The notes below the pieces were generated by a model. The model made no database searches. It worked only from the letters and a program-made list of their open reading frames with translations, and had not been told where the DNA came from. Shown one piece after another: positions 33,778 to 42,422 of a stretch of DNA of 64,000 nucleotides. Numbering within the stretch: position 1 is the first letter of the stretch; every line of letters starts with the position of its first letter. The stretch spans positions 32,570-96,569 of the forward strand of contig DBTT01000053.1 in the NCBI GenBank assembly GCA_002307185.1, written 5' to 3'. The position numbers and the translations under genes are program-made. The stretch is from Bacteroidales bacterium UBA1309 (lineage in GTDB: Bacteria > Bacteroidota > Bacteroidia > Bacteroidales > Dysgonomonadaceae).

Positions 33778-34539
33778 TCAATTTATATTCGTTTTTTTTC
33801 TAGCAGTGCTTGCGTTCGCTTTGGGGTCGGAGGTGTTGATTGTTGCTGTCGCCTCTTTTGACTTTTGCTCAAATAGTTCTTTGTAGTCTATCATCGCCCT
33901 TCTCACAACATCCTTTGCTTCGTCCACCCCGTAGGTAGCGGCCAACATGCAACGTCTTTCTGGGTTTCCAGGTATGTCTTTGTAGGTTGTAAAGTAATGC
34001 CTGATACGTTCAAGAACCATGAACGGCAGTTCATTGATATCGCGGTATTCACCATACACAGAGTCGTTATCGAGCACCGCAATCAGTTTGTCGTCTGCTT
34101 CACCGCCGTCGATTAGCCTGAGGCCTCCTATGGGTCGTACTTTCATGATTATATCTCCATGGGAAATATCCTTTTCCGTTAATACGCAAATATCTACCGG
34201 GTCTTTGTCTCCTTCAATGTCATCGCGGTACATTCTCTTGTTGCTCAGTTCCGCTACTTTTTTTCCGCAATAAGTTTGAGGGAGAAATCCGTAAAGTGCA
34301 GGAACCACATTCGAATATTTCTGAGGCCGATCCACGCAGAGGTATCCTGTGCTTTTGTCCACTTCGTATTTGACCGTGTCAGTCGGAACTATTTCGATAA
34401 AGGCGGTTACTATGTCCGGGGCTTCTGATCCAATATTGATACCATGCCATGGGTGGGCTTTAAAGCGAAGGTCGAGGAGTGTCAAGCTGTCTTCTGTGTT
34501 GAAAGCTTGCGTTCCGGCTGGGTGAGCTGTTTTTCTCAT
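33778..34539 (-). CDS. ppa: Inorganic pyrophosphatase (family I)
   Basis: This 253-residue protein hydrolyses pyrophosphate to drive biosynthesis. It carries the family I metal site GDKDPVDICV, the substrate region TGYLCVDRPQKYSN and GFLPQTYCG, and LIAVLDNDSVY. It is longer than the E. coli enzyme because of N- and C-terminal extensions, and the tail (ATATINTSDPKANASTARKK) is low complexity. It converges on eno. Confidence 0.88.
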   Translation of the reverse strand: MRKTAHPAGTQAFNTEDSLTLLDLRFKAHPWHGINIGSEAPDIVTAFIEIVPTDTVKYEVDKSTGYLCVDRPQKYSNVVPALYGFLPQTYCGKKVAELSNKRMYRDDIEGDKDPVDICVLTEKDISHGDIIMKVRPIGGLRLIDGGEADDKLIAVLDNDSVYGEYRDINELPFMVLERIRHYFTTYKDIPGNPERRCMLAATYGVDEAKDVVRRAMIDYKELFEQKSKEATATINTSDPKANASTARKKTNIN

Positions 34540-35062
34540 TTTGATTGAATTATATATTATTTTATAAATGCATAATAAGAGGAGATCGATTAAACAATTA
34601 TATCATCACTTATTTACAAAGGTATAAATTGTAATAAAGCATCTGGAATATAATCGATTATTTTTTTATAAATTTTGTTTATGGTTTATTTTCAGGTAGG
34701 TGTATATAAAAATAAGAAAGCCCGCGAATCACTTCGTAGACTTCCCCCTCTTAACACAAACTTTACAAAAACTACACAATAAAATTGGTTGTAGACTGAT
34801 AATCAATGATTTCAGGAACCAATTTTTTGTTTCACAATATCTTAAACAAACTCAATATTTTTCAACTAAGTTCAATTTTATTCTTAATATCTCTTTATTA
34901 ATTAAAATTCGGGGTCAAAAATTATATAACAAAGCGAATTTAACTACTATAGTGCCTAATCTTCTTTTATTACAATAGATTTTTTGACTTCCTATTTTTA
35001 TAATACAAATATAGAGAAGATTTTATTACAAACAATGTTCTCTTGGGAAAAAAAACAGAGAT
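34540..35062. other. AT-rich intergenic region between ppa and uvrA
   Basis: No gene is supported. A 92-codon plus-strand frame at 34700-34978 is AT-driven and resembles no protein. An inverted pair AAAATTGGTT (34781-34790) and AACCAATTTT (34817-34826), followed by TT, could be a weak plus-strand terminator. Confidence 0.5.
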
Positions 35063-37906
35063 TTAGCTTTTTTTAAATTCATTTCTTAAATATCTCATGG
35101 TGTAGCTCGTCGTGTCTGAAGCTAATAGTTCTGGATTGCCCTGTAAAAGTAGCTTTCCACCGTTTGCTCCTCCCTCAAGCCCCATATCGATGATATAATC
35201 TGCCGACTTGATAATGTCCATATTGTGTTCTATAACCAAAATGGTGTTTCCCTTTTCCACCAATTTGTTCAGAACATCCAGTAAGACCCGGATGTCTTCA
35301 AAGTGGAGACCTGTTGTAGGTTCATCGAGGATATAGAATGTGTTTCCCGTATCGGTTCGGGCCAATTCGGTTGCCAGTTTCACCCGTTGTGATTCGCCGC
35401 CAGACAGAGTGGTGGAGGGTTGGCCAAGACGGATGTAACCTAAGCCTACATCTTGAAGCACTTTCACTTTTTGCAAAATATTGGGTACATTTTCGAAAAA
35501 CTCCACCGCAGTATTGATGGTCATATCCAACACGTCGGCAATAGATTTTCCTTTGAACCTTACCTCCAGTGTTTCCCTGTTGTAACGTTTCCCGTGACAA
35601 TCTTCACATGGAACAAGCACATCGGGGAGAAAATTCATTTCAATGGATTTGTAGCCGTTTCCGCTACAAGTCTCGCACCTCCCGCCTTTCACATTGAACG
35701 AAAAACGACCGGGCTTGTATCCACGGATCTTGGCTTCGGGAAGCCCCACAAATAAATTCCTGATGTCTGAAAAAATCCCGGTGTAAGTTGCCGGATTGGA
35801 GCGGGGAGTGCGTCCAATTGGCGACTGGTCCACGCTGATCACCTTGTCGATGTTGTCAATGCCTTCTATCGATTCGTAAGGCAATGGGTCGTTCAATGAG
35901 CGGTAGAAATGCTGGCTCAAGATGGGTTGGAGCGTTGCATTTATCAAGGTTGATTTCCCGCTACCCGAAACGCCTGTTACACAAATGAAAGTACCTAATG
36001 GAAACTCTGCAGTTACATTCTTTAGGTTGTTGCCTTTTGCTCCGAATAATTTGATGCTTTTCCCATTTCCGGTTCGGCGTGTTATCGGGACTTCTATTTC
36101 TCGTTTCCCATTCAGATAATCTGCGGTGACCGTTCCTTTTTTCAGCATTTCGGCAGGTGTCCCCGCAAACACCACGTCCCCGCCTTTGCGTCCGGCAAAA
36201 GGCCCCATGTCCACAATGTAGTCTGCCTCAAGCATCATGTCTTTGTCGTGTTCCACAACAATCACCGAGTTGCCTGCGTCCCGAAGTTTTTTTAAGGAGT
36301 TAATCAGGCGAATATTGTCACGTTGGTGAAGTCCGATACTTGGTTCGTCCAAAATGTATAGAACGTTTACCAATTGCGAGCCGATCTGCGTTGCCAGGCG
36401 GATGCGCTGGCTTTCACCTCCTGAAAGTGTGGCTGAGGAACGGTTTAGTGACAGGTATTCGAGACCCACATCCAAAAGGAATGAAAGGCGGGAAAGAATT
36501 TCTTTTTTTATTTCTTGGGCAATCACTAATTGCCGTTCTGAAATATGGGTATCCATGTCTGCTATCCAGTCGTAGAGTTCACGGATGTCCATGGCTGCCA
36601 ATTCAGCAATGTTCTTGCCGTTAATTTTATAATGCAGTGATTCTTTCTTGAGCCGTTGGCCGTGGCATTCGGGACAAGTGACGGTGCTTACAAACTGGCC
36701 GGCCCATTTTTGAGCGGAAGCTGAAGCATCGCTTTCCTGTTGCAGGCTGATGTATTTTGTAACCCCTTCGAACGAGACGATGTAGTTGGAATTGCCTAAG
36801 GATTCATTTTTGATTTGCAAACGTTCCTCTGTGCCAAACATGATTTCGTCCATCGCTTCCTCCGGAATGTCTTTTATCGGCGTTTTGATGGAAACCCCAT
36901 ATTTTTCGCAAATGGCTTCGATTTGCCAGAAGAAGAGTGAGTTCTTGTATTTTCCCAAAGGGGAAATACCTCCCGCAAAGATGCTTAATTCCGGCTTGGG
37001 AACGATTTTGGTCATATCCATCTTGTTGATAGTTCCCAGTCCCTTGCATTTTGGGCAAGCACCCTGTGGTGAATTGTAGGAGAAATTATGGGGGGCAGGT
37101 TCGCCGTAAGATAGGCCGGTACTTGGACACATCAGTTGATTGCTGAAGTGGCGTACTTCATTGATCTCAGAGTCCAAAATCATAATCAGGCCTTCGCCCA
37201 TTTTCATTCCGGTTTGCAGGCTGGCTTTTAGCTTTTCTTCAAATTTGTTGGACACTTCCAGTTTGTCAATCACCACCTCGATGTCGTGGTTTTTGTACCT
37301 GTCCACACGCATCCCAGGGAGAATTTCACGAACATCACCATCTATGCGCACATTCAGGTATCCTTTTTTACGGACTTGCTCGAACAGCTCTTTGTAGTGG
37401 CCTTTTCTATTCCGCACGAGTGGAGCAAGCAAGTATATTTTTTTACCGATATAACTTTCCAGAATCAGGTTCAGGATTTGCGCCTCGGTGTATTTGACCA
37501 TTTTTTCTCCCGTGAGGTAGGAATAGGCTTCACCTGCGCGCGCATAAAGCAGACGGAGAAAATCGTAAATCTCGGTAGTGGTGCCAACTGTCGAACGGGG
37601 ATTCCGGTTGGTGGTTTTTTGTTCTATTGAAATCACGGGGCTCAAGCCGGTGATTTTATCCACGTCCGGTCGCTCCATACTTCCCAAAAAGTTTCGTGCA
37701 TAGGCCGAAAAAGTTTCGATATATCGCCTTTGCCCTTCTGCAAAAATGGTGTCGAAGGCAAGGGATGATTTACCACTTCCGCTCAGGCCAGTGATCACAA
37801 CCAGCGAGTTGCGTGGGATTTCCACATCAATGTTTTTGAGATTGTGCACACGGGCACCATACACGTTGACTTTTTCTATGTCTTCGAGCAATTCTTTGTT
37901 TTGCAT
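35063..37906 (-). CDS. uvrA: Excinuclease ABC subunit A
   Basis: About 947 residues from the ATG at 37904-37906 (MQNKELLEDIEKVNVYGARVHNL). The frame is open 18 residues further, but that stretch is not conserved-looking. UvrA is the damage-recognition ATPase of nucleotide excision repair. It has two ABC modules (GLSGSGKSSLAFDTIFAEG and GVSGSGKSTLINATL as Walker A, LSGGESQRIRLA and LSGGESQRVKLA as signatures), zinc-binding CxxC pairs (CPKCKGLG, CETCSGNGYKS) and the DEPSIGLHQRD and DEPTTGLHFED Walker B regions. Confidence 0.97.
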   Translation of the reverse strand: MQNKELLEDIEKVNVYGARVHNLKNIDVEIPRNSLVVITGLSGSGKSSLAFDTIFAEGQRRYIETFSAYARNFLGSMERPDVDKITGLSPVISIEQKTTNRNPRSTVGTTTEIYDFLRLLYARAGEAYSYLTGEKMVKYTEAQILNLILESYIGKKIYLLAPLVRNRKGHYKELFEQVRKKGYLNVRIDGDVREILPGMRVDRYKNHDIEVVIDKLEVSNKFEEKLKASLQTGMKMGEGLIMILDSEINEVRHFSNQLMCPSTGLSYGEPAPHNFSYNSPQGACPKCKGLGTINKMDMTKIVPKPELSIFAGGISPLGKYKNSLFFWQIEAICEKYGVSIKTPIKDIPEEAMDEIMFGTEERLQIKNESLGNSNYIVSFEGVTKYISLQQESDASASAQKWAGQFVSTVTCPECHGQRLKKESLHYKINGKNIAELAAMDIRELYDWIADMDTHISERQLVIAQEIKKEILSRLSFLLDVGLEYLSLNRSSATLSGGESQRIRLATQIGSQLVNVLYILDEPSIGLHQRDNIRLINSLKKLRDAGNSVIVVEHDKDMMLEADYIVDMGPFAGRKGGDVVFAGTPAEMLKKGTVTADYLNGKREIEVPITRRTGNGKSIKLFGAKGNNLKNVTAEFPLGTFICVTGVSGSGKSTLINATLQPILSQHFYRSLNDPLPYESIEGIDNIDKVISVDQSPIGRTPRSNPATYTGIFSDIRNLFVGLPEAKIRGYKPGRFSFNVKGGRCETCSGNGYKSIEMNFLPDVLVPCEDCHGKRYNRETLEVRFKGKSIADVLDMTINTAVEFFENVPNILQKVKVLQDVGLGYIRLGQPSTTLSGGESQRVKLATELARTDTGNTFYILDEPTTGLHFEDIRVLLDVLNKLVEKGNTILVIEHNMDIIKSADYIIDMGLEGGANGGKLLLQGNPELLASDTTSYTMRYLRNEFKKS

Positions 37907-37984
37907 CGTTATTTTATAATTATTGAAGAGTTGATGTTCATGATAAGCCAGATACTTCACTCCATTCTGTATTTCTAATATTCA

Positions 37985-38950
37985 CTATTGGGCTAACCAT
38001 TTTTCGTTATAGACCCTGATTTTATGGTCTTTATAGCTCAATGATTCGGGTGTCGGTATTTTTACCGTATAGGATTTTCCCTGCTTTACGGTTAGTTTTC
38101 TATCCCGAAGCCACGAATTAAATTCTTTCAGGTCGGCATAAGAAACGCCTTGGTCTTTTGCAAATTGGGCCAAGTCTGTCACAGTATTGGTCACAACCAC
38201 ATCCTTGAAGTCGATTTGTTTGTAGAGGGTTTCGGGTGTAATTACAAATCCATATTTGAGAGGCGCTTCGAAGATGAGTTTGATGGCCGCCATTCGAAAA
38301 AAATAGCGCGAAGATTCTTCGTTAAGCCATAGGTCAACCACCGAACTACTTTGCTGGTTAGATAATTCGTTGCTGATCCTTCCCATTCCTGCATTGTAAG
38401 AGACGGCGGCATCTATCCAGCTACCATATTTCCGGTGGGCGTTTCGAAGGTATTTGCAGGCTGCTTCGGTTGATTTTTCCACTGAATAGCGTTCATCCAC
38501 TTCGTCCGTTATTTCCAAGCTTTTTTCGGATGCTGTGCCAGGCATCAATTGCCACAATCCGATGGCTTTGGCAGAAGATATGGCCCGAGGATTCAGGCTG
38601 CTTTCGATGGCTGCCAAATATTTGAAATCGTCTGGAATATCATTCGCTTTCAGGATCGGCTCGATCATTGGAAAATAGCGGTTTGCTCGTTTGAACAAAA
38701 GCATGGTGCTTGCGTGCATGTAGCAAAAAATATTCATTTCCCTGTCGAAACGCTCGTGGATGTCGTAACGTGTGACATCCATCTTTTCTCCTGCAAATTC
38801 TATCTCATCGGGAATGTCCACCGATTTGACCATGGCCAACACTTGCGGTTCCGATCTGGAAACCTTTTCTGAATTTTGCGAGGAAAGAAACAGGATGAAG
38901 GAAACTGTCAATGCAAGGAATGACAGGATATATAGGGCATTTTTTTTCAT
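37985..38950 (-). CDS. Membrane-bound lytic transglycosylase (MltD/SLT-type)
   Basis: This 321-residue protein has an N-terminal signal or anchor (LYILSFLALTVSFILFLSS), an SLT domain with catalytic glutamate in YLAAIESSLNPRAIS (about residue 115), GLWQLMPGTA and SYNAGMGRI, and a C-terminal LysM-like region. Such enzymes cleave the peptidoglycan glycan strand to form anhydro-muropeptides. It starts 10 bases upstream of the end of a possible structured leader (38962-39036) and is separated from uvrA by about 80 bases. Confidence 0.88.
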   Translation of the reverse strand: MKKNALYILSFLALTVSFILFLSSQNSEKVSRSEPQVLAMVKSVDIPDEIEFAGEKMDVTRYDIHERFDREMNIFCYMHASTMLLFKRANRYFPMIEPILKANDIPDDFKYLAAIESSLNPRAISSAKAIGLWQLMPGTASEKSLEITDEVDERYSVEKSTEAACKYLRNAHRKYGSWIDAAVSYNAGMGRISNELSNQQSSSVVDLWLNEESSRYFFRMAAIKLIFEAPLKYGFVITPETLYKQIDFKDVVVTNTVTDLAQFAKDQGVSYADLKEFNSWLRDRKLTVKQGKSYTVKIPTPESLSYKDHKIRVYNEKWLAQ

Positions 38951-38961
38951 TCGTCAAAAAA

Positions 38962-39047
38962 TCAAGAGAATTTTACCTTGAAATTGAGAGTATCGCTCTC
39001 CTGGCATGACACTGGATAGCCGGGGGATGTTCTCTTGTTACGAAGAT
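38962..39047 (-). promoter_or_regulatory. Promoter -7 element and possible structured leader of the lytic transglycosylase gene
   Basis: On the minus strand a TATCTTCG element (39040-39047) precedes a 75-base segment closed by CAAGAGAA (38962-38969) and TTCTCTTG (39029-39036), with an internal hairpin GAGAG-TATCG-CTCTC (38985-38999) and a GC-rich middle. The closing helix is 11 bases upstream of the start codon. It looks like a structured 5' untranslated region. The fold is inferred by eye. Confidence 0.4.
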
Positions 39048-39087
39048 AGTAGTTTTATCTGAAAAAAGAAACCCTTGCGATTCCGTT

Positions 39088-39921
39088 TTAATTGACTTTA
39101 GCAATGGCGGAGAAGATTTTCTTGCTGCTGATCCATTTGCAAAGCCCGAAAAGAACAGTCATGAAGAGGATAATGAACGCGCCGGAGGGTACATTCAAAT
39201 AGTAGGACAGGATCAGGCCGCTCACACAACACAAGAAGCTAATTCCAATGGACAGAAAAATCATTTTTCGGAAATTGGACGTGAAAATATTGGCTGTCAT
39301 TTGTGGAATCGTGAGAAGGGACATCAATAGCACAACACCTACAAGGCGGATCGAAAGGACGATTGAAACCGCGATGCAAAACATCATCAGGTATTCAAAT
39401 GCACGCACTGCGATGCCTCTTGTCTTTGCAAAATCTGCATCAAAAGCGATATAGAGAATTTGTCGGTGAAACAGTGTGAGAACCACTATCAACACCAAGG
39501 ACAGAATTCCCAAATACAGAATGTCCGAATAGGCAATAGTGAGGATATTCCCAAAGAGGTAGTCCGTTAGATTGGGTGCATAACCCGGCTTCAGGAAAAT
39601 AAAGATGATGCCGATAGCCATTCCCAACGACCAAAAAGAGGCTATGGCAGAGTCCTCCCTCACTCCTTGCTTCGTGGAAAGCCATTCGATGCCAAAAGCC
39701 GACATCACCGAAAAAATCATGGCGGACAAAATGGGATTGAACCCGAAATAGAATCCGATTCCCAATCCCCCCAAAGAGGCGTGGGTGATTCCTCCGCTGA
39801 TGAAAACCAATCGGCGAATTACGATATAAGTGCCGATAATGCCGCAAGCAATACTTGCCAGCAGGCTGCCCCACAAAGCATTTCGGAAAAATGCGTAATC
39901 CAACAGTTCGAAAATTTGCAT
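39088..39921 (-). CDS. Metal ABC transporter permease (ZnuB/MntB type)
   Basis: This 277-residue inner membrane protein has about eight helices, and the family motif GGITHASLGGLGIGFYFG (near residue 40) and VVLLMSLLTIPQMTAN, found in the zinc/manganese/iron ABC-3 permeases. The ATPase and binding protein are not in the window, so the metal cannot be told. It is 24 bases downstream of aroA in the same orientation. Confidence 0.9.
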   Translation of the reverse strand: MQIFELLDYAFFRNALWGSLLASIACGIIGTYIVIRRLVFISGGITHASLGGLGIGFYFGFNPILSAMIFSVMSAFGIEWLSTKQGVREDSAIASFWSLGMAIGIIFIFLKPGYAPNLTDYLFGNILTIAYSDILYLGILSLVLIVVLTLFHRQILYIAFDADFAKTRGIAVRAFEYLMMFCIAVSIVLSIRLVGVVLLMSLLTIPQMTANIFTSNFRKMIFLSIGISFLCCVSGLILSYYLNVPSGAFIILFMTVLFGLCKWISSKKIFSAIAKVN

Positions 39922-39945
39922 CAGTGCCTTATTGTAAAATAGTTA

Positions 39946-41172
39946 TTATTGAATCTCTTCCGCAGAAAAACCCACTTGGGACAAATCTTTCCAAAAGTTT
40001 GGATAAGATTTTGATACTACTTGCGGCTCGGCTATTTGAATTTTTTCGAGACGAATAGCCGCCGGAGCAAATGCCATTGCCATCCGGTGGTCTTCGTAGG
40101 TCTTTATAATGGGGTCAGTTTCTGGAACACAACGTTCGCCGTTCCATTCCATAATGCTGTTGTCACGGTCGGTCACCACGTATCCCAGTTTCCTCATTTC
40201 TGCTTTGAGCGCTTCAATGCGGTCTGTTTCTTTGATTTTGAGGCTTTGAAGTCCGGTGAACAGAAATGGAATACCCATCATGCAGCATGTCACCACAAAG
40301 GTCTGTGCCAAATCGGGCTCGTTCACAAAGTTATGGAACATTTTTTTCGTTCTTGGAGCTGTTTTACGAAGTATTACTCCCTTGTCTGTGAATTCCGACG
40401 ACACACCCAAGTCGAGAAACAATTCCGCCACTTTCGAATCGCCCTGCGCGCTTTGTTGAAACAATCCGAGCAATTCGATTTCTGCAGTATCCGAAAGTGC
40501 CGCAATCTCATACCAATAAGATGCTGCTGACCAGTCAGATTCCACCAGAAACGAGCTTCCCTTGTAGAGTTCCGGATAAATCTTGATGGTGTTTCCATCC
40601 CAATTGGCTTTCACTCCAAAATCACTCATGATTTTAAGTGTCATGCGAATGTAGGGCTGGGAAATAACCTCTCCTTGTAGCTGGATAGTCAACCCATCTG
40701 TCATCGTTGGAGCCACCATCAGCAAGGCTGAAATAAATTGTGAACTTATATTTCCTGCCAGATAGATTTCGCCCCCTCTCAAGGCTTGGCCTTTGATCCG
40801 AAGTGGGGGAAACCCTTTTTTTTCTATATATTCGATTTTTGCTCCCAACGAATTCAAAGCATCTACCAAAAGATGGATCGGACGTTGTTTCATCCGTTCC
40901 GTTCCAGTAATTGTCCAGTCGCCTGGGCATCTGGAAAGATAGGCCGTCAGGAAGCGCATGGAAGTTCCCGCAGCCCCCACATTAATAACGTTGTTGTCAG
41001 ATTCGAAAGCCTTCACCATCACGCGGGTGTCGTCGCAATCGGACAAATTATCGATAGCAGCAGTGCTGTTGCTTAATCCTTTGAGAATTAATGCCCTGTT
41101 GCTGATGCTTTTTGAAGATGGTAGCTTAATCGTTGATTTGAATGTGTGTGGTGCAGTTAAAACGTATTCCAT
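39946..41172 (-). CDS. aroA: 3-phosphoshikimate 1-carboxyvinyltransferase (EPSP synthase)
   Basis: This 408-residue enzyme joins shikimate-3-phosphate and phosphoenolpyruvate in the aromatic amino acid pathway. It has LPSSKSISNRALIL (conserved SKS-NR site), NVGAAGTSMRFLTAYL, a two-domain layout, KIKETDRIEAL and YEDHRMAMAFA near the end. It is shorter than the E. coli enzyme, as usual in Bacteroidota. A TACTTTTG -7 element lies at 41201-41208 on the minus strand. Confidence 0.94.
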   Translation of the reverse strand: MEYVLTAPHTFKSTIKLPSSKSISNRALILKGLSNSTAAIDNLSDCDDTRVMVKAFESDNNVINVGAAGTSMRFLTAYLSRCPGDWTITGTERMKQRPIHLLVDALNSLGAKIEYIEKKGFPPLRIKGQALRGGEIYLAGNISSQFISALLMVAPTMTDGLTIQLQGEVISQPYIRMTLKIMSDFGVKANWDGNTIKIYPELYKGSSFLVESDWSAASYWYEIAALSDTAEIELLGLFQQSAQGDSKVAELFLDLGVSSEFTDKGVILRKTAPRTKKMFHNFVNEPDLAQTFVVTCCMMGIPFLFTGLQSLKIKETDRIEALKAEMRKLGYVVTDRDNSIMEWNGERCVPETDPIIKTYEDHRMAMAFAPAAIRLEKIQIAEPQVVSKSYPNFWKDLSQVGFSAEEIQ

Positions 41173-41288
41173 TGCTTGTTTTTCGAAGTAATATTATGTG
41201 CAAAAGTAGCAAAAAATGGTCACTTGGAAGCCTTATATTCAAACATTCATTTTTCTTAACGTGGGATTAGCAGTGATCGGTCATCAGA

Positions 41289-41383
41289 AATGTGCCAATG
41301 GATTCATGTGCCAGTATGAAAATTAGGAAATTAGCCCCGAATGACCGTTGAGAATTAGCTAATATGCCAATGTACCAATGCGC
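41289..41383. repeat. TGCCAATG-type intergenic repeat between aroA and pfkB
   Basis: Contains GTGCCAAT, GTGCCAGT, TGCCAAT and GTACCAAT units at short intervals and GAATGACCGTT (41339-41349), the same word as in the element at 21185-21290. It is a short-period degenerate repeat in a divergent intergenic region. Confidence 0.55.
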
Positions 41384-41424
41384 AAATCAGCTTCTAGATA
41401 CCACCCATTTTTCTCAGAAATTGT

Positions 41425-41432
41425 TACCTTTG
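41425..41432 (+). promoter_or_regulatory. -7 element of the PfkB kinase gene
   Basis: TACCTTTG fits the TAnnTTTG element 30 bases upstream of the chosen ATG. No good -33 TTTG is seen at the standard 19-base distance, so the promoter may need activation. Confidence 0.4.
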
Positions 41433-41461
41433 CGTTTCTTTTTTTAAGTTACAATCAAAAC

Positions 41462-42361
41462 ATGCAAAAATACGATATTTGTTGTGTAGGCCACATCACT
41501 CTCGACAAGGTGGTTTCGCCCCGTCAAACGGTATATATGCCCGGAGGCACGTCCTTTTATTTTTCAGAGGCAATACGCCATTTTGGCGACATAAGTTACT
41601 TGTTAATCACTGCTTTGGCCACTTCCGAGATGAATGTGGTGGACGATCTTAGGGACAAAGGTGTTACCGTGAAGGCTTTTGTTTCTGCACATTCTGTCTA
41701 TTTTGAGAATATTTACGGAGACAATCCAGACAACCGCACGCAGCGTGTATTGGCAAAGGCCGACCCCTTTTCCATGGAGCAGGTGACAGATGTGGAAGCC
41801 ACTTATTTCCATTTGGGGGCCTTGCTCGCCGATGACTTTCCTTTGGAAATGGTGAAGGAACTTTCTAAAAAAGGACTTGTTTCTATCGATTCTCAAGGTT
41901 ACTTGCGGGAGGTACGCAATCAAAACGTATATGCTATCGACTGGAAAGACAAGCATGAAGCCTTGAAGTACATCCATACACTCAAAGTGAATGAACACGA
42001 AATGGAAGTCCTCACTGGCTATTCAGATATCCAGAAAGCTGCCCGACTTTTGCATGAATGGGGTGTGGCGGAAATATTAATCACCTTGGGAAGCCTTGGT
42101 TCGGTGATTTACGATGGACAAAACTTCCACAAAATTCCTGCTTACAAACCTGCGGAAGTGGTGGATGCCACAGGATGTGGCGACACCTACAATATTGGTT
42201 ACCTTTATCAAAGGGCAAAAGGAAAATCGATTCAAGAAGCAGGGGAATTTGCTGCTGCAATGGCCACTATCAAGATCGGAAAAAGTGGCCCTTTTGATGG
42301 GACAACGGAAGATGTGATGAGTGTGATTGAAAAAGCTGAAAAGGTTATGCCTGTTTGCTAA
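41462..42361 (+). CDS. PfkB-family carbohydrate kinase
   Basis: The ATG at 41462 (MQKYDICCVGHITLDKVV) gives a 299-residue ribokinase-like enzyme. The frame is open 28 residues upstream, but that overlaps the repeat and promoter. N-terminal sugar-binding MPGGTSFYFSEA and the C-terminal catalytic motif DATGCGDTYNIGYL are present. In most family members the motif reads GAGD, and here a cysteine replaces the alanine. The substrate sugar or nucleoside is not clear. It converges with the MFS gene over a perfect terminator hairpin. Confidence 0.85.
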   Translation: MQKYDICCVGHITLDKVVSPRQTVYMPGGTSFYFSEAIRHFGDISYLLITALATSEMNVVDDLRDKGVTVKAFVSAHSVYFENIYGDNPDNRTQRVLAKADPFSMEQVTDVEATYFHLGALLADDFPLEMVKELSKKGLVSIDSQGYLREVRNQNVYAIDWKDKHEALKYIHTLKVNEHEMEVLTGYSDIQKAARLLHEWGVAEILITLGSLGSVIYDGQNFHKIPAYKPAEVVDATGCGDTYNIGYLYQRAKGKSIQEAGEFAAAMATIKIGKSGPFDGTTEDVMSVIEKAEKVMPVC

Positions 42362-42373
42362 TGTGCTAATGAT

Positions 42374-42421
42374 AAAATGTGCCAATGTGAGAATTAACTA
42401 ATTTCGACATTGGCACATTTT
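42374..42421. terminator. Perfect hairpin terminator between convergent pfkB-type and MFS genes
   Basis: AAAATGTGCCAATGT (42374-42388) and ACATTGGCACATTTT (42407-42421) are exact complements over 15 bases. The sequence is built from the same TGCCAATG unit as the repeats at 21.2 and 41.3 kb. It ends in T-runs on both strands. Confidence 0.75.
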
Positions 42422-42422
42422 G

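Noticed and set aside
34700..34978. 92-codon plus-strand frame between ppa and uvrA
   Set aside because: AT-driven composition, no recognisable motif and no ribosome or promoter context.
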